DNA from: Nostoc sp. 'Lobaria pulmonaria (5183) cyanobiont'
GTDB taxonomy: Bacteria > Cyanobacteriota > Cyanobacteriia > Cyanobacteriales > Nostocaceae
Direction: 5' to 3'
NCBI RefSeq assembly: GCF_002949795.1
Contig: NZ_CP026692.1
Span: 1,237,501 to 1,301,500 of the forward strand
DNA: 64,000 bases
The notes under the pieces were generated by a model, which worked only from the letters and a program-made list of their open reading frames with translations, had not been told where the DNA came from and ran no database searches. Positions 18,601-29,461 of the stretch are shown here, in pieces. Made by a program: the position numbers and the translations under genes. Within the stretch, counting starts at the first letter, position 1, and each line of letters starts with the position of its first letter.

Positions 18601-20391
18601 TTAGCTATTGTCCCGATCTACAAGCTGCCAAAGTTTGATAGTCTTGTCCCGGCTGCCGCTTGCAATTAATTGTGTAACTTTGCTCACAGCAACAGCAGAT
18701 ACTGAGTCTACATGACCAGAGAGAGTAACAATCTCTTCTGCTGTGCTTACCCTCCAAAGTTTAACTGTTTTGTCGCAACTTGCGCTTAGGAGGGTTTCGC
18801 CATCGGCAGTAAAAGCCACAGCCACCACAGACCAAGAATGGCCTACTAGTGTGCAAATTAACTGACCAGTGTTTACCTCCCACAGTTTAATAGTGTTATC
18901 ATCACTACCCGTCGCCAAAATTTGACCATCAGGACTAAAAGCGACTGTCAAAACCGCCCATGCATGACCTGAAAGGGTGCCTAACAAGCTATAGCATGGG
19001 CGGTTTTCAAATTCTCTCTGGGAACTTCCTAATGCAGGTATCTGCCACAAACGAATTGTTCTGTCATAACTAGCACTGGCTAAAAGCTGTCCTTGGGGGC
19101 TAAATGCCACTGAATTTACCTTTAATTGGTGTCCACCTATAGTGCAAATTTCTCTGCCAGTATTGACATCCCAGAGTTTGATTGTCTTATCCCAGCTACC
19201 ACTAGCGAGAATCTGCCCATCTGGACTGAAAGCAACTGATTTTACAGCGTGTGCATGTCCCAAGAGGGTGCAGATTTCTTCTAATGTCTCAACCTGCCAC
19301 AATTTGATAGTTTTATCATCGCTAGCAGTTGCCAGAATTTGACCATTTGGACTGAAGGTAACTGATTTTACAGCGTGTGTATGTCCTGATAAGCTAGCTA
19401 GGACTTTTTTGGTATTTAAATCCCACAATTTGATGTTTTTGTCATCACTAGCACTGGCTAAAGTGTAACCGTCTGGACTAATGGCAAGGGCATTCACACT
19501 ATTTAATGTCCCAGAATGCCCAGTTAAGGTATGTAAGCATTGCCAAGGTGAGTTTTGGATTTTGAGATTTTGAGTTTTACATTCCATACCCATTACTTGC
19601 ATAACTTCATCAGCCGATTGAAAGCGGCGGTTAACAGCATTTTGCAATAGCTTGTCGAGGATTTGCACTAAGCGTAGACTCTTTGAGTCTTGTCGCCAGA
19701 CATCGCTAACTTTGGTAGTAAGATATTGTTGCCAAACCCAGCAATCATTAGCAATATCAAATAAATCAAAGGGAGGAATCTGGGTAAGTAAGTAAATACA
19801 AGTTACACCCAAGCTATATAAATCACTAGCAAAAACCGCTTTTCCCTTCGTTTGTTCTGGTGCAGCGTATTCTGGACTGCCAATACTGGTTTGTGATCTT
19901 AGCCGATCGATTTCTGTGAAAATTTTCGCAGTGGTAAAATCGACTATGACGAAATCCCCCTTCTTGGTAATTGGGGATCTACGAATGATATTTTGGGGTT
20001 TAATATCGCGGTGGATGATGTTGCGATCGCTCATAAACTGAAAAACTGGCAACACATCTTCTAAAAGTTGCCAAATCTGAATTTCATTAAAAGCACCTTC
20101 CTCTTCAACCATCTGAGCTAAATTAGTGCCTGCAATAAACTCCTGCACTAAATAAAAATGTCCCTTCTGCTGAAAATAATTTAATAACGCGGGAATTTGT
20201 GGATGCTTTCCTAATTCTTCTAGCTGTTGCGCCTTTTGCTCAAAAGTAATAGAAGTCTCGTATTCTGGCGATAATTCTTGAACTAAGCAAGGAACTGGAG
20301 GAAACTCACCCTCATCTACAGCGAGGAAGGTTTTACAGAATCCCCCTTTACCAATCTGCTTGATTAAACGATAACGTTCTTGTAAAAGCAA
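18601..20391 (-). CDS. Ser/Thr protein kinase with seven WD40 repeats
   Basis: 596 residues. The kinase domain (1-270) has a glycine loop IGKGGFCKTF, catalytic loop NIIHRDIKPQNII and metal-binding Asp in VIVDFTTAKIF. The usual lysine of subdomain II is replaced: CLVQELSPEY where relatives have CVIKQLSPEY, so Lys appears to be Gln, and the DFG Gly is Thr. Seven WD40 units follow, each GH...LASGSxDKTIKLW, forming one full propeller from about 285 to the end. It is probably cytoplasmic and scaffolding. Reduced or atypical kinase activity is an inference from the missing lysine. Confidence 0.92.
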   Translation of the reverse strand: MLLQERYRLIKQIGKGGFCKTFLAVDEGEFPPVPCLVQELSPEYETSITFEQKAQQLEELGKHPQIPALLNYFQQKGHFYLVQEFIAGTNLAQMVEEEGAFNEIQIWQLLEDVLPVFQFMSDRNIIHRDIKPQNIIRRSPITKKGDFVIVDFTTAKIFTEIDRLRSQTSIGSPEYAAPEQTKGKAVFASDLYSLGVTCIYLLTQIPPFDLFDIANDCWVWQQYLTTKVSDVWRQDSKSLRLVQILDKLLQNAVNRRFQSADEVMQVMGMECKTQNLKIQNSPWQCLHTLTGHSGTLNSVNALAISPDGYTLASASDDKNIKLWDLNTKKVLASLSGHTHAVKSVTFSPNGQILATASDDKTIKLWQVETLEEICTLLGHAHAVKSVAFSPDGQILASGSWDKTIKLWDVNTGREICTIGGHQLKVNSVAFSPQGQLLASASYDRTIRLWQIPALGSSQREFENRPCYSLLGTLSGHAWAVLTVAFSPDGQILATGSDDNTIKLWEVNTGQLICTLVGHSWSVVAVAFTADGETLLSASCDKTVKLWRVSTAEEIVTLSGHVDSVSAVAVSKVTQLIASGSRDKTIKLWQLVDRDNS

Positions 20392-20469
20392 AATTTCTTT
20401 GCCTACACAACATCTACAATAAAATATAGCTATTTTTAGGGACTCAGAACTCGGAACTTCAGTTTCATA

Positions 20470-20730
20470 TCATGTCCGGTTGAAAACTTCTCATTAGGAC
20501 TGACATGGGGACACTGTTACCAATTGACTGAGCCTACCACAGACCTGGATCTTGAAGTTTTCTGTGGTAGCACAATGGTTGCCAGTTGTGCGAGTTATGA
20601 CAATAACTATAAGATTGTTGAATTTACTGCTACTAGTTGTCTAAGTCGCTACACAGCAAAGATATCTAACCTTAGAACCAGTACGGACTATGAACAGATT
20701 AGCTTTGCCGTGAGCAAGACAGATAGTTAA
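20470..20730 (+). pseudogene. C-terminal fragment of a secreted protein (uncertain)
   Basis: An open frame reads LTWGHCYQLTEPTTDLDLEV then CASYDNNYKIVEFTA and SRYTAKISNL to a stop at 20730. The pattern (asymmetric TDLDLEVF, ASYDNNYKIVEF) is like the C-terminal beta-sandwich found on secreted peptidases. There is no upstream start with a signal peptide, so this is a remnant at best. Family identity is uncertain. Confidence 0.35.
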
Positions 20731-20756
20731 GCTACCAAAAGTCTTATGTTGCTAAT

Positions 20757-20889
20757 ACTACAGTTGTAGCTCGTTGCCAAAACTACCAAATTCTCTGGTA
20801 TCTATTGCGAGCTTTAATGGATAAGAAATATTTCTAAAAAGCCCAAAAAACTTGTGTAATTGGTAGAGCAGCAATAGTACAACTGTAGT
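20757..20889. repeat. 133-bp segment bounded by 12-base inverted repeats
   Basis: ACTACAGTTGTA (20757-20768) and TACAACTGTAGT (20878-20889) are perfect inverted ends. The interior has no coding frame. It may be a degraded small element; no target duplication was seen. Confidence 0.4.
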
Positions 20890-21013
20890 CCTAATTAGGA
20901 GACAATTTTAAGCGCTATTACTTATTGACAAATGGTTGACGATTTTAACCTATGACCCATGCTTGTGCGTTGGTTCTAACCAATTTGAAATAAGAATACG
21001 ACAGATGTATGGC

Positions 21014-21039
21014 TAGGGGCGCACATATCTGCGCCCCTA
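21014..21039 (-). terminator. Hairpin behind the large SPFH gene
   Basis: TAGGGGCGC and GCGCCCCTA are perfect 9-base arms with an 8-base loop, 17 bases beyond the SPFH stop. There is no T-run, so the terminator role is inferred from place and stability; the hairpin is also a common intergenic repeat type. Confidence 0.45.
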
Positions 21040-21055
21040 CCAGATGTTCCTAATA

Positions 21056-23167
21056 TTACTTATCCGCCGGGAAATTCACAACTATAGGTGGCAGACCGTT
21101 TTCTGTAGTTGGTTGTCCTTGGGTAACTACTGGTTGTGGATGCAAAGGTGTTGGTGTAAATTCACCCTTACCAGTTTGATTCCATAAAATCATGGATAGT
21201 AGCCCATCCACTAAGCCGTTATTGCTACCATTACTGCCAACTAAGACATCTGGAATCAAGCGGACATTGCGATCGCCGATAATCTGCATCAGTTGCATTG
21301 CTGTATAACCTTGTGACCCCAAAGCTTCCACACCAGCGCGGTAGGTTTCAGCTTTGGCGTTACCTGTGGCCCGAATACCTTCAGCCTCAGCAATTGACCG
21401 GAGTTTTGTCCCCTCGGCTTCACCAGTCGCCTGCTTAATTTGGGCTTGGGCTTTGAGGTCAGCAATATGTACACTCTGCTCCGATTTCACCATTTCTTGC
21501 TGGATATCAGCGAGTGCAGTTTCCCGAACAAGCTGCTGCCGTTGGGTTTGCGCCATCTGCTGGACTTCATAAGTCTTGCGTTCTTCTTCGGCAATTTTCC
21601 GGTCTGTCTGTGTCTGCATTAGTGATGCTGGTGGCTGAATATCACCAATCAGGGTGTCGATCGCTTGCACGTCATAAGCCCGTAGTGCTGTTTTAATATA
21701 CTCAGCAGCCTCAGATTGTCGTTCGCTGCGAGCGGTGAGAAAGTCAAGTACAGTATAGTCTTGGGCTGAGTTGCGGAAATAATTACCAATAGTTGGTTCT
21801 AATACATGGTCTACCAGATTTTGCATTGCACCAACGCGAGAAATTACCTTTGGAGCATCTAAAGCACCCACATGGATAATTTGCGCTACTTCTAAATCAA
21901 AAGCAAACCCATCACGCGATCGCACTGTTAAAGAAGCCAGTTGAGCATCATAGCTATGGCGTTCAGTCCGACCTGACCAGTTTAAAACAATGTTGGTCGT
22001 TGGCACGAGTTCCATCTTCATAATCCGGGAGTTAATCGGGTGCTTACCAGGATATAGCGGTTCGACCCACACACCCTTATGTCCCTGATTCACCAAGTTA
22101 CCGTGGGTGAAAGCTGCACCACTGACATCTTGATGTGCTTTACCCACGAAAGAAATTACCACACCCACATACCCAATCGGAATTTCCGTCATCGGTACTT
22201 GCTCAACCTGGACAAACCAAGGGTTCAAGTTCCAAGAACCCGAAAGCAAAGTCTGTTCTTGTAAACCTCGCCGTCCACCGCCATCAATAAATTTTTGACC
22301 ATTTTGGAAGTTGTCGTGTCCCTCAATTATCGGCCCTGCGAGTTCACCGGCGGAAATTGGCAAACCATCTAAGGTTGTGACAATGCCAACTTTGTCAGAT
22401 GCCAGACTGTACACCCGCAACTGTTCTGGAGTCATGCCATGAGTGCTGGCATTTGTTGCCAAGATGACTTTAAACAGGGCAGTGTTGATCCGGTACGTAC
22501 CAGCCGTGAGAAAACCCATTTGCCGTCCTTTTTCACCACCTTGGGCGAGGAATTTCCGAGCATCTTGGAAGTTGTCACAACTGACAATTTTACCCAAAAT
22601 TCGCTCTGGTGGGTTGGGTTGACCATCTGCTGCCACAATCAAAGCGATTTCCCCTTGGGGAACGACAACTACCGACTCTTTTTTTACAGAATACTGCCAA
22701 GGCCAATAGCCCCAATGCCAGCCAGGAGCTAAAGTATCTGCCTGCAAGCCAGCTTCGCCGTTGAGGGCAATCAAACTGCCTGCGGGGAGTCCGCGCCCGG
22801 AAAGGGTAAATTTCCTAACTACAATACCGACTTCACGCTCCCCAATTACTACAAGCCCACCAAAGAATAGGGGGACAAATATAACTAAACCCCCAACAAG
22901 GACGATGGGGATTAATACAAAAGGATCAATTCCAGCAGCTTGATATTGAGTCCTGCTAATTTGTAACTGGGAAATATTTGGTTTGGTCTGATTTAGCTGG
23001 ACTGATGCAGAAGTCGTTTTTACAGGAACCGCATTGGCAGAGTGAATACTTCTAACGTTCGTCAAAGAAACTGGCGCAGCGATCGCTAAGGTTGCTACGA
23101 CAGATGCTGCAAAGCGAGCTACCTTATTTTGTTTACGAGTACCAAGTAAAGATGAAAACCTTTTCAT
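21056..23167 (-). CDS. Large SPFH/flotillin-like membrane protein
   Basis: 703 residues from ATG 23167 (a TTG at 23188 would add seven). A basic N-terminus with a hydrophobic stretch (about 18-35) is followed by a linker, a second strong membrane span (FVLIPIVLVGGLVIFVPLFF, about 84-103) and REVGIVVRKF at the start of a long SPFH region containing PQGEIALIVA, PIGYVGVVISFVG and DGFAFDLEVAQIIHVG. The C-terminal third is a coiled-coil AEAEGIRATGNAKAETYRAG, as in flotillins. It probably forms large membrane scaffolds. No NfeD-like partner is adjacent. Confidence 0.85.
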   Translation of the reverse strand: MKRFSSLLGTRKQNKVARFAASVVATLAIAAPVSLTNVRSIHSANAVPVKTTSASVQLNQTKPNISQLQISRTQYQAAGIDPFVLIPIVLVGGLVIFVPLFFGGLVVIGEREVGIVVRKFTLSGRGLPAGSLIALNGEAGLQADTLAPGWHWGYWPWQYSVKKESVVVVPQGEIALIVAADGQPNPPERILGKIVSCDNFQDARKFLAQGGEKGRQMGFLTAGTYRINTALFKVILATNASTHGMTPEQLRVYSLASDKVGIVTTLDGLPISAGELAGPIIEGHDNFQNGQKFIDGGGRRGLQEQTLLSGSWNLNPWFVQVEQVPMTEIPIGYVGVVISFVGKAHQDVSGAAFTHGNLVNQGHKGVWVEPLYPGKHPINSRIMKMELVPTTNIVLNWSGRTERHSYDAQLASLTVRSRDGFAFDLEVAQIIHVGALDAPKVISRVGAMQNLVDHVLEPTIGNYFRNSAQDYTVLDFLTARSERQSEAAEYIKTALRAYDVQAIDTLIGDIQPPASLMQTQTDRKIAEEERKTYEVQQMAQTQRQQLVRETALADIQQEMVKSEQSVHIADLKAQAQIKQATGEAEGTKLRSIAEAEGIRATGNAKAETYRAGVEALGSQGYTAMQLMQIIGDRNVRLIPDVLVGSNGSNNGLVDGLLSMILWNQTGKGEFTPTPLHPQPVVTQGQPTTENGLPPIVVNFPADK

Positions 23168-23269
23168 AATTTGTGCCCATCTGGGCAACTAATTAGCTAA
23201 ATTAACACTTCACTAAGGCTTGCCTCTATTTCTTAAACTTGATGTAATTTTTTTAAATTTAATAAATAT

Positions 23270-23300
23270 TTTGTAGGTTGGACATTGCCCAACCTACAAA
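23270..23300 (-). terminator. Hairpin after atpC
   Basis: TTTGTAGGTTGG and CCAACCTACAAA are perfect 12-base arms with a 7-base loop, 19 bases past the atpC stop. The hairpin is of a dispersed repeat type but is well placed to end the atpB-atpC transcript; A/T-rich sequence follows on the minus strand. Confidence 0.55.
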
Positions 23301-23319
23301 GTGAAAATATAAAGTTAAA

Positions 23320-23733
23320 TTAGACCGAACCGCCAGCAGCTTGAAACCGAGCGCGGGCCCGTTTGAAGGCTTGGGTTGCCTGAATTTGGGCTTGGCGATC
23401 GTCTGCGGAAACTTGATTTAGACGTGTTTCTGCTTGGTTGTAAGCAGTACGAGCTTCATCAAGGTTAATTTTGTCGCCACGTTCAGCACCATTAACCAAA
23501 ATTGTCACTTCATTTTCTTCAACTTCGGCAAAGCCACCCAAAAGGGCGATCGCTTCCCAATTCTGATTTTTAGCGCCACGAACTCGCATGACACCAGTAT
23601 CCAGGGCGGTTAAAAGTGGTGCGTGTCCAGTGAGGATACCTAGTTGACCAGTGGTGCTAGGTAAAACTACTTCTTCAGCTGGAGCATCCCAGACTGTTTT
23701 ATCTGGGGAAATTACACGAACGGTTAATGTCAT
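23320..23733 (-). CDS. atpC: ATP synthase epsilon subunit
   Basis: 137 residues. The N-terminal beta domain carries [20 protein letters not shown] and [20 protein letters not shown]; the C-terminal helical hairpin is Ala/Arg-rich ([10 protein letters not shown]). Epsilon joins gamma to the c-ring and inhibits ATP hydrolysis. It lies downstream of atpB as usual in cyanobacteria, where beta and epsilon form an operon apart from the other subunits. The bases just before its ATG are AGGACAA-type heptamers, which serve as, or replace, the ribosome-binding site. Confidence 0.97.
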   Translation of the reverse strand: MTLTVRVISPDKTVWDAPAEEVVLPSTTGQLGILTGHAPLLTALDTGVMRVRGAKNQNWEAIALLGGFAEVEENEVTILVNGAERGDKINLDEARTAYNQAETRLNQVSADDRQAQIQATQAFKRARARFQAAGGSV

Positions 23734-25337
<1,604 letters not shown>

Positions 25338-25491
25338 TCAGATTAAGGTCGGAGAAGACATAAAATTAAGCAATGTCACCTTTCAGATTAGCACTGAACG
25401 ACCCTACTCTACGCCATAAATTGATCCTTAAGACTGGGGCTTGGGGACGGAAATTAGGCTAGGTTCCTAAACTGCTTGGGAGACTCGAAAT

Positions 25492-25528
25492 CAAAAACTG
25501 CCGTGTCTTGCAATAACAGACATGGCAG
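25492..25528 (-). terminator. Rho-independent terminator of the PEP-CTERM pseudogene
   Basis: On the minus strand CTGCCATGTCT and AGACACGGCAG form an 11-base stem with one mismatch and a 9-base loop, followed directly by TTTTT. It stands 26 bases past the stop of the decayed PEP-CTERM gene and fits as its original terminator; it also insulates atpB. Confidence 0.7.
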
Positions 25529-25554
25529 TCATCAAAATAGGTTAAAAATGAATT

Positions 25555-25863
25555 TTAGGCTTTAGATGCGGCTTTATGCTGTTGTTTGCGTTTTAGGAGC
25601 GAAGTTGCACCTTAAGCACCGAATGCAAGTAAACCTAGCACAGATCAAGATTCGGTAACTGACTTACTTGCAGGAGTAAAAGAAAGATTGTCATATCCAA
25701 ACGCATTATCTCCTCCTATTCCAGTCAGAATACAGCGCTTCCTGGTGTTATGAAGTACAGTCTTTCTCCCTCGACACTCCCTCTTTTTTACCCTTTCAGC
25801 ACTAAACACGTACCTCACAATAGCGGGAACTGCTGTAATGACTAATTTGTAGTTTAATACCAT
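25555..25863 (-). pseudogene. Decayed PEP-CTERM surface protein (C-terminal part)
   Basis: One continuous frame reads GIGGDNAFGYDNLSFTPASK, SVTES, stop, SVLGLLAFGA, stop, GATSLLKRKQQHKAASKA, stop. This is the tail of a PEP-CTERM protein: a beta-sandwich end, a Gly/Ala/Leu-rich membrane anchor and a basic tail. The VPEP motif itself appears to have been deleted at the TGA, and an anchor codon is now TAA. The part upstream (from 25863) is unrecognisable. PEP-CTERM tails are sorting signals for exosortase; none is seen in this window. Confidence 0.75.
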
Positions 25864-26127
25864 ACATCTTTACATTGCTCAAAGCAGATTTAGCACAATC
25901 ACATACTATAAATGTGTACTTTAGTCAATATCAAAAAGCTACACTAACCTATTTTCATACCCTGAATAGATTGATGTCATGAAACCTATGTGCAAACTCC
26001 ATTTTCAAATCTTCTGAATATTCATAAGATAAAGATAGATACAAAAAACTGCTTTTAGCCAAGCGGCGATGGCTGCGGTTTTTGCTAATCTAGGCTTCAT
26101 CCTCACACTTTCACCGAGCAATAGCTT

Positions 26128-26952
26128 ATGAATTTCTCGTCAGCACGACAATATTTTTACCAAGAGATTCAGCAGTCTGACGAGCACATTGACCTAGCAA
26201 AGGCAGCTTTGTATATTGCACTAGAAGAATATCCCAACCTAGACCCAGAGGAATACCTCAATACCCTTGATACAATGGCGTGGGAGCTTCAAGAACGCCT
26301 GCCTGACTCACGATATCCTTTGCGAATAGTTCAAAGTATTAATCAGTATCTCTACGATGATTTAAAATTTTCTGGTAACAAAATTGACTATTACGACCCG
26401 CGCAACAGCTTTTTCAATGATGTAATCGATCGCCGATTGGGGATTCCTATTACCTTGGCACTTGTTTACCTAGAGGTTGCCAGACGGATTGATTTCCCGA
26501 TGGTGGGTGTGGGGATGCCAGGGCATTTCTTGATCCGCCCAGATATTCCCGATATAGAGATTTTTGTGGATGCTTTCAATGGCGGTGAAATAATATTTAC
26601 CCAAGATTGCGAAGACCGACTGTCTCAACTTTATCAGCAACCTGTAACGCTACAACCAGAATTTTTAGCTGTAGTTAGTAATCGGCAATTTTTGGCCCGG
26701 ATGTTGACAAATTTAAAATTTATTTACCTCAAACAGCAAGAGTTAGAAAAAACGCTGGCAGCAGTTGAACGAATTTTGTTGCTGTTTCCTGGTTTAACTT
26801 TAGAATTACGCGATCGCGGTCTGATTTATTATCAACTCGGTTACTACCCCCAAGCCGTAGACGACTTACAAAATTATTTAGCAAAAGTTCCCGATGCTGA
26901 GGATGCATCTGTGATTCGGCGGCTACTTACCGAATTGGGTAAAGATGGGTAG
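26128..26952 (+). CDS. SirB1 family protein (transglutaminase-like core with TPR tail)
   Basis: 274 residues. The central part has the SirB1/Transglut_core2 pattern: NDVIDRRLGIPITLALVYLE (about 97-116), GVGMPGHFLIR and FVDAFNGGEII. The C-terminal 90 residues are TPR-like (EKTLAAVERILLLFPG, YYQLGYYPQAVDDLQNYL). Proteins of this family are widespread, and their catalytic role is unproved. It stands alone after a long gap holding the PEP-CTERM pseudogene. Confidence 0.85.
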   Translation: MNFSSARQYFYQEIQQSDEHIDLAKAALYIALEEYPNLDPEEYLNTLDTMAWELQERLPDSRYPLRIVQSINQYLYDDLKFSGNKIDYYDPRNSFFNDVIDRRLGIPITLALVYLEVARRIDFPMVGVGMPGHFLIRPDIPDIEIFVDAFNGGEIIFTQDCEDRLSQLYQQPVTLQPEFLAVVSNRQFLARMLTNLKFIYLKQQELEKTLAAVERILLLFPGLTLELRDRGLIYYQLGYYPQAVDDLQNYLAKVPDAEDASVIRRLLTELGKDG

Positions 26953-27024
26953 GGAGTAGGGAGATGGGGAAGGGAAGGAAGTTGCAGTAAGTCTTTCCCC
27001 TCTGCCCTAATGCCCTGTTTGGCC

Positions 27025-27050
27025 AATTACGAATTACGAATTACGAATTA
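27025..27050. repeat. Tandem heptamer repeat (AATTACG) forming a gene end
   Basis: Three AATTACG units and AATTA. The array overlaps the last codons and the TAA stop (27041-27043) of the SRPBCC gene, which reads NNS from the repeat. Confidence 0.8.
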
Positions 27051-27490
27051 TTTTGTTCTTCTGCAACTCGTTTGAGGCGGCGCAGTTGGGCTTGCATATC
27101 TTCTTTTGTCCAAGACGCAGCAAAAGTGTTAAAACCCCAACTAATTAAGGGGTTAGGGATATCGTACTCAAAGCGGTTCAGTAGAAGCGTTCCCTTTTCT
27201 GTGGGTTGACATTCCCAGCGATCGCGCCCTTGAAAAAACCCCTGAAATTCCCAGACTACCAAACCCGGTTGTCGTTCTACAACTACGCTATTCAATGTGG
27301 GTTTGAGTAGAGGAATTTGAATGATAAAACGACTTTCACTGCCGACATCGGTACTCCAAGCTTCGCCCACAGGTTCGCAACGCAGGACGGGGTTGAGCCA
27401 GCGGTGCATAAGAGCTAAATCGCTAATACAGCGCTCCACCACCCTAGCTGTAGCATTAATTTGAATCGATTGTGACAAAACTTGGGACAT
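27041..27490 (-). CDS. SRPBCC-fold (polyketide cyclase/START-like) protein
   Basis: 149 residues from ATG 27490; a TTG at 27517 would add nine but has no better signal. It begins with the SRPBCC opening QSIQINATARVVERCISDLA LMHRWLNP split over strand and helix, then GSESRFIIQIP, PGLVVWEFQGFF and a C-terminal helix (MQAQLRRLKRVAEE). The fold binds hydrophobic ligands; no specific substrate is evident. The last residues come from the heptamer repeat at 27025-27050. Confidence 0.75.
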   Translation of the reverse strand: MSQVLSQSIQINATARVVERCISDLALMHRWLNPVLRCEPVGEAWSTDVGSESRFIIQIPLLKPTLNSVVVERQPGLVVWEFQGFFQGRDRWECQPTEKGTLLLNRFEYDIPNPLISWGFNTFAASWTKEDMQAQLRRLKRVAEEQNNS

Positions 27491-27784
27491 TCCACATCTT
27501 TGGTGCTGTTGCTGCAATTAGAGTAACGCAAAATTTTGGGAAGTGGGGAGCAGAGGAGAAGTTGCAGTAAGTTTTTTCCCTCTGCCCCTCTGCCTCTTGT
27601 CCCCCATGCCCTGAGCGAAGCCGAAGGGATGCCCCATATCAGTAGATTAAATCCAATATGAGTAACAAAGCCAAAAATTAGTCTTGATATCAATCAATAA
27701 TATGTATGTTTTTACTGGTAAATTGATAGGCAAAACACTGACTCAGTGTTTGCGGCGAATACTTAAGCATAATTCCCGAAAACT

Positions 27785-29461
27785 ATGAACACAACTTGGC
27801 AAGAAATAACCCAGGTGATGTCTACGACGGGCTACGCCTACGGAGTTGGTTTATCCACAAGGGTGCAGCAATTTTTGGCACAATCATCGCCCAGCCTGCA
27901 ACCAATACAACCAGCAGTGAATCAAGGAATTGCTGATGTGCAAGGTATTGTTCAACAGTTGATTCTGTTTACGCCTCGTCTTTTAGGGGCGGTAGCAATC
28001 TTACTAGTAGGTTGGCTCATTGCAGCGATCGCAGCGGCACTGACGCAAGGAATCCTCAAGCGCACAAATATAGATAACCGCATTGCCGCTGGGATAACGG
28101 GTCGTCAAGATGTTCCCCAAGTGGAGAAATTAATCTCCAGCTTAGTTTTTTGGAGCATTATCCTGTTAACTGCGGTAGCTGTTTTACAGACATTGGATCT
28201 GGAGATAGCCTCTCGACCTCTGAATAATTTTCTCAATCAACTTATTGGCTTTTTGCCAAAGTTGGTTGGTGCAGGAATCATTTTGGTAGCAGCCTGGTTT
28301 TTGGCGACCATTGTGAGGATTATCACTGTGCGCTCATTACAGGCATTTAACCTGGATGAGCGTTTGAATCCAGAACCAGAAGACAGGACACCCAGCCTCA
28401 ATCAGCTGTCTCTGAGTCAGACGATTGGCAACGCTCTGTATTGGTTTATATTTTTACTGTTTCTCGCTCCAATTTTGGATACTCTCGGACTACAGCAGGC
28501 TCTACAACCAGTACAAGCTTTAATTACAGAAGTTCTGCTAATTCTGCCAAACATTTTAGCGGCAATATTAATTGCTGTAGTTGGCTGGTTCATAGCTAAT
28601 GTGGTGCGGCGGATTGTAACAAACTTGCTGGCGACAACTGGTATCGACCATTTAGGTAGTCGATTGGGATTATCTTCGGCTGCGGGGGTGCAACCTCTAT
28701 CGAGTATTATCGGCACAATTGTCTATGTTTTGATTTTGATTCCTGTAGCGATCGCAGCGCTGAATGCCTTGCGAATTGATGCGATATCTGTGCCTGCAAT
28801 CGCAATGCTGCAACAGGTTCTCAACGCCCTCCCTGCAATCTTTACAGCCGTGGCAATTTTGATTGTTGCCTATTTCGTCGGGCGGTTTGTGGCGGATCTG
28901 GTTACAAGTATTCTCACCAATTTAGGCTTTAATAACATTTTCAGCATACTGGGTCTGACAACACCCAGCAGACGAGTCGTAATTTCTACAGAACCAACAA
29001 CTCCCCCGATTCCAAGCCGCACACCATCGGAAATTGCAGGCATTATTGCCTTAGTGGGGATCATGCTGTTTGCAACGGTGGCGGCGGTGAATATCCTGAA
29101 TATTCCAGCCCTGACGGCATTAGTGTCTGGGATTGTGATCGTATTCGGGCGGATTTTGGCAGGATTGATAATATTTGCCATTGGCTTATTCCTGGCAAAT
29201 CTAGCTTTTAATATCATTACCAGTTCCGGCGATCGCCAAGCCCAGATTTTGGGACAAGTGGCGCGGATTGCCATCATTGGCTTAGTCTCGGCAATGGCAC
29301 TGCAACAGATTGGAGTTGCCAGTGATATTGTGAATTTAGCCTTTGGACTTTTACTAGGTGCGATCGCAGTTGCTATTGCCCTAGCTTTTGGTCTTGGAGG
29401 GCGCGATATTGCACGAGAGCAAGTTCAAGAATGGCTAAACTCTTTCAAAGGTAGAAACTAA
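27785..29461 (+). CDS. Mechanosensitive channel-type protein with repeated TM helices
   Basis: 558 residues. About five copies of a conserved TM-helix unit are visible: FTPRLLGAVAILLVGWLIAA, FLPKLVGAGIILVAAWFLAT, ILPNILAAILIAVVGWFIAN, ALPAIFTAVAILIVAYFVGR and VFGRILAGLIIFAIGLFLAN. These match the PF05552/CmpX-type group of small-conductance mechanosensitive channels. The C-terminus has GLGGRDIAREQVQEWL. A dispersed palindrome (27820-27842) encodes part of the N-terminus (STTGYAYG), so the start could lie further in; I keep ATG 27785. Confidence 0.85.
   Translation: MNTTWQEITQVMSTTGYAYGVGLSTRVQQFLAQSSPSLQPIQPAVNQGIADVQGIVQQLILFTPRLLGAVAILLVGWLIAAIAAALTQGILKRTNIDNRIAAGITGRQDVPQVEKLISSLVFWSIILLTAVAVLQTLDLEIASRPLNNFLNQLIGFLPKLVGAGIILVAAWFLATIVRIITVRSLQAFNLDERLNPEPEDRTPSLNQLSLSQTIGNALYWFIFLLFLAPILDTLGLQQALQPVQALITEVLLILPNILAAILIAVVGWFIANVVRRIVTNLLATTGIDHLGSRLGLSSAAGVQPLSSIIGTIVYVLILIPVAIAALNALRIDAISVPAIAMLQQVLNALPAIFTAVAILIVAYFVGRFVADLVTSILTNLGFNNIFSILGLTTPSRRVVISTEPTTPPIPSRTPSEIAGIIALVGIMLFATVAAVNILNIPALTALVSGIVIVFGRILAGLIIFAIGLFLANLAFNIITSSGDRQAQILGQVARIAIIGLVSAMALQQIGVASDIVNLAFGLLLGAIAVAIALAFGLGGRDIAREQVQEWLNSFKGRN
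27820..27842. repeat. Dispersed palindromic repeat inside the channel gene
   Basis: 23 bases identical to the reverse complement of 222-244. It is read in frame as STTGYAYG near residue 13 of the channel protein, ahead of the first membrane span. Confidence 0.75.
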
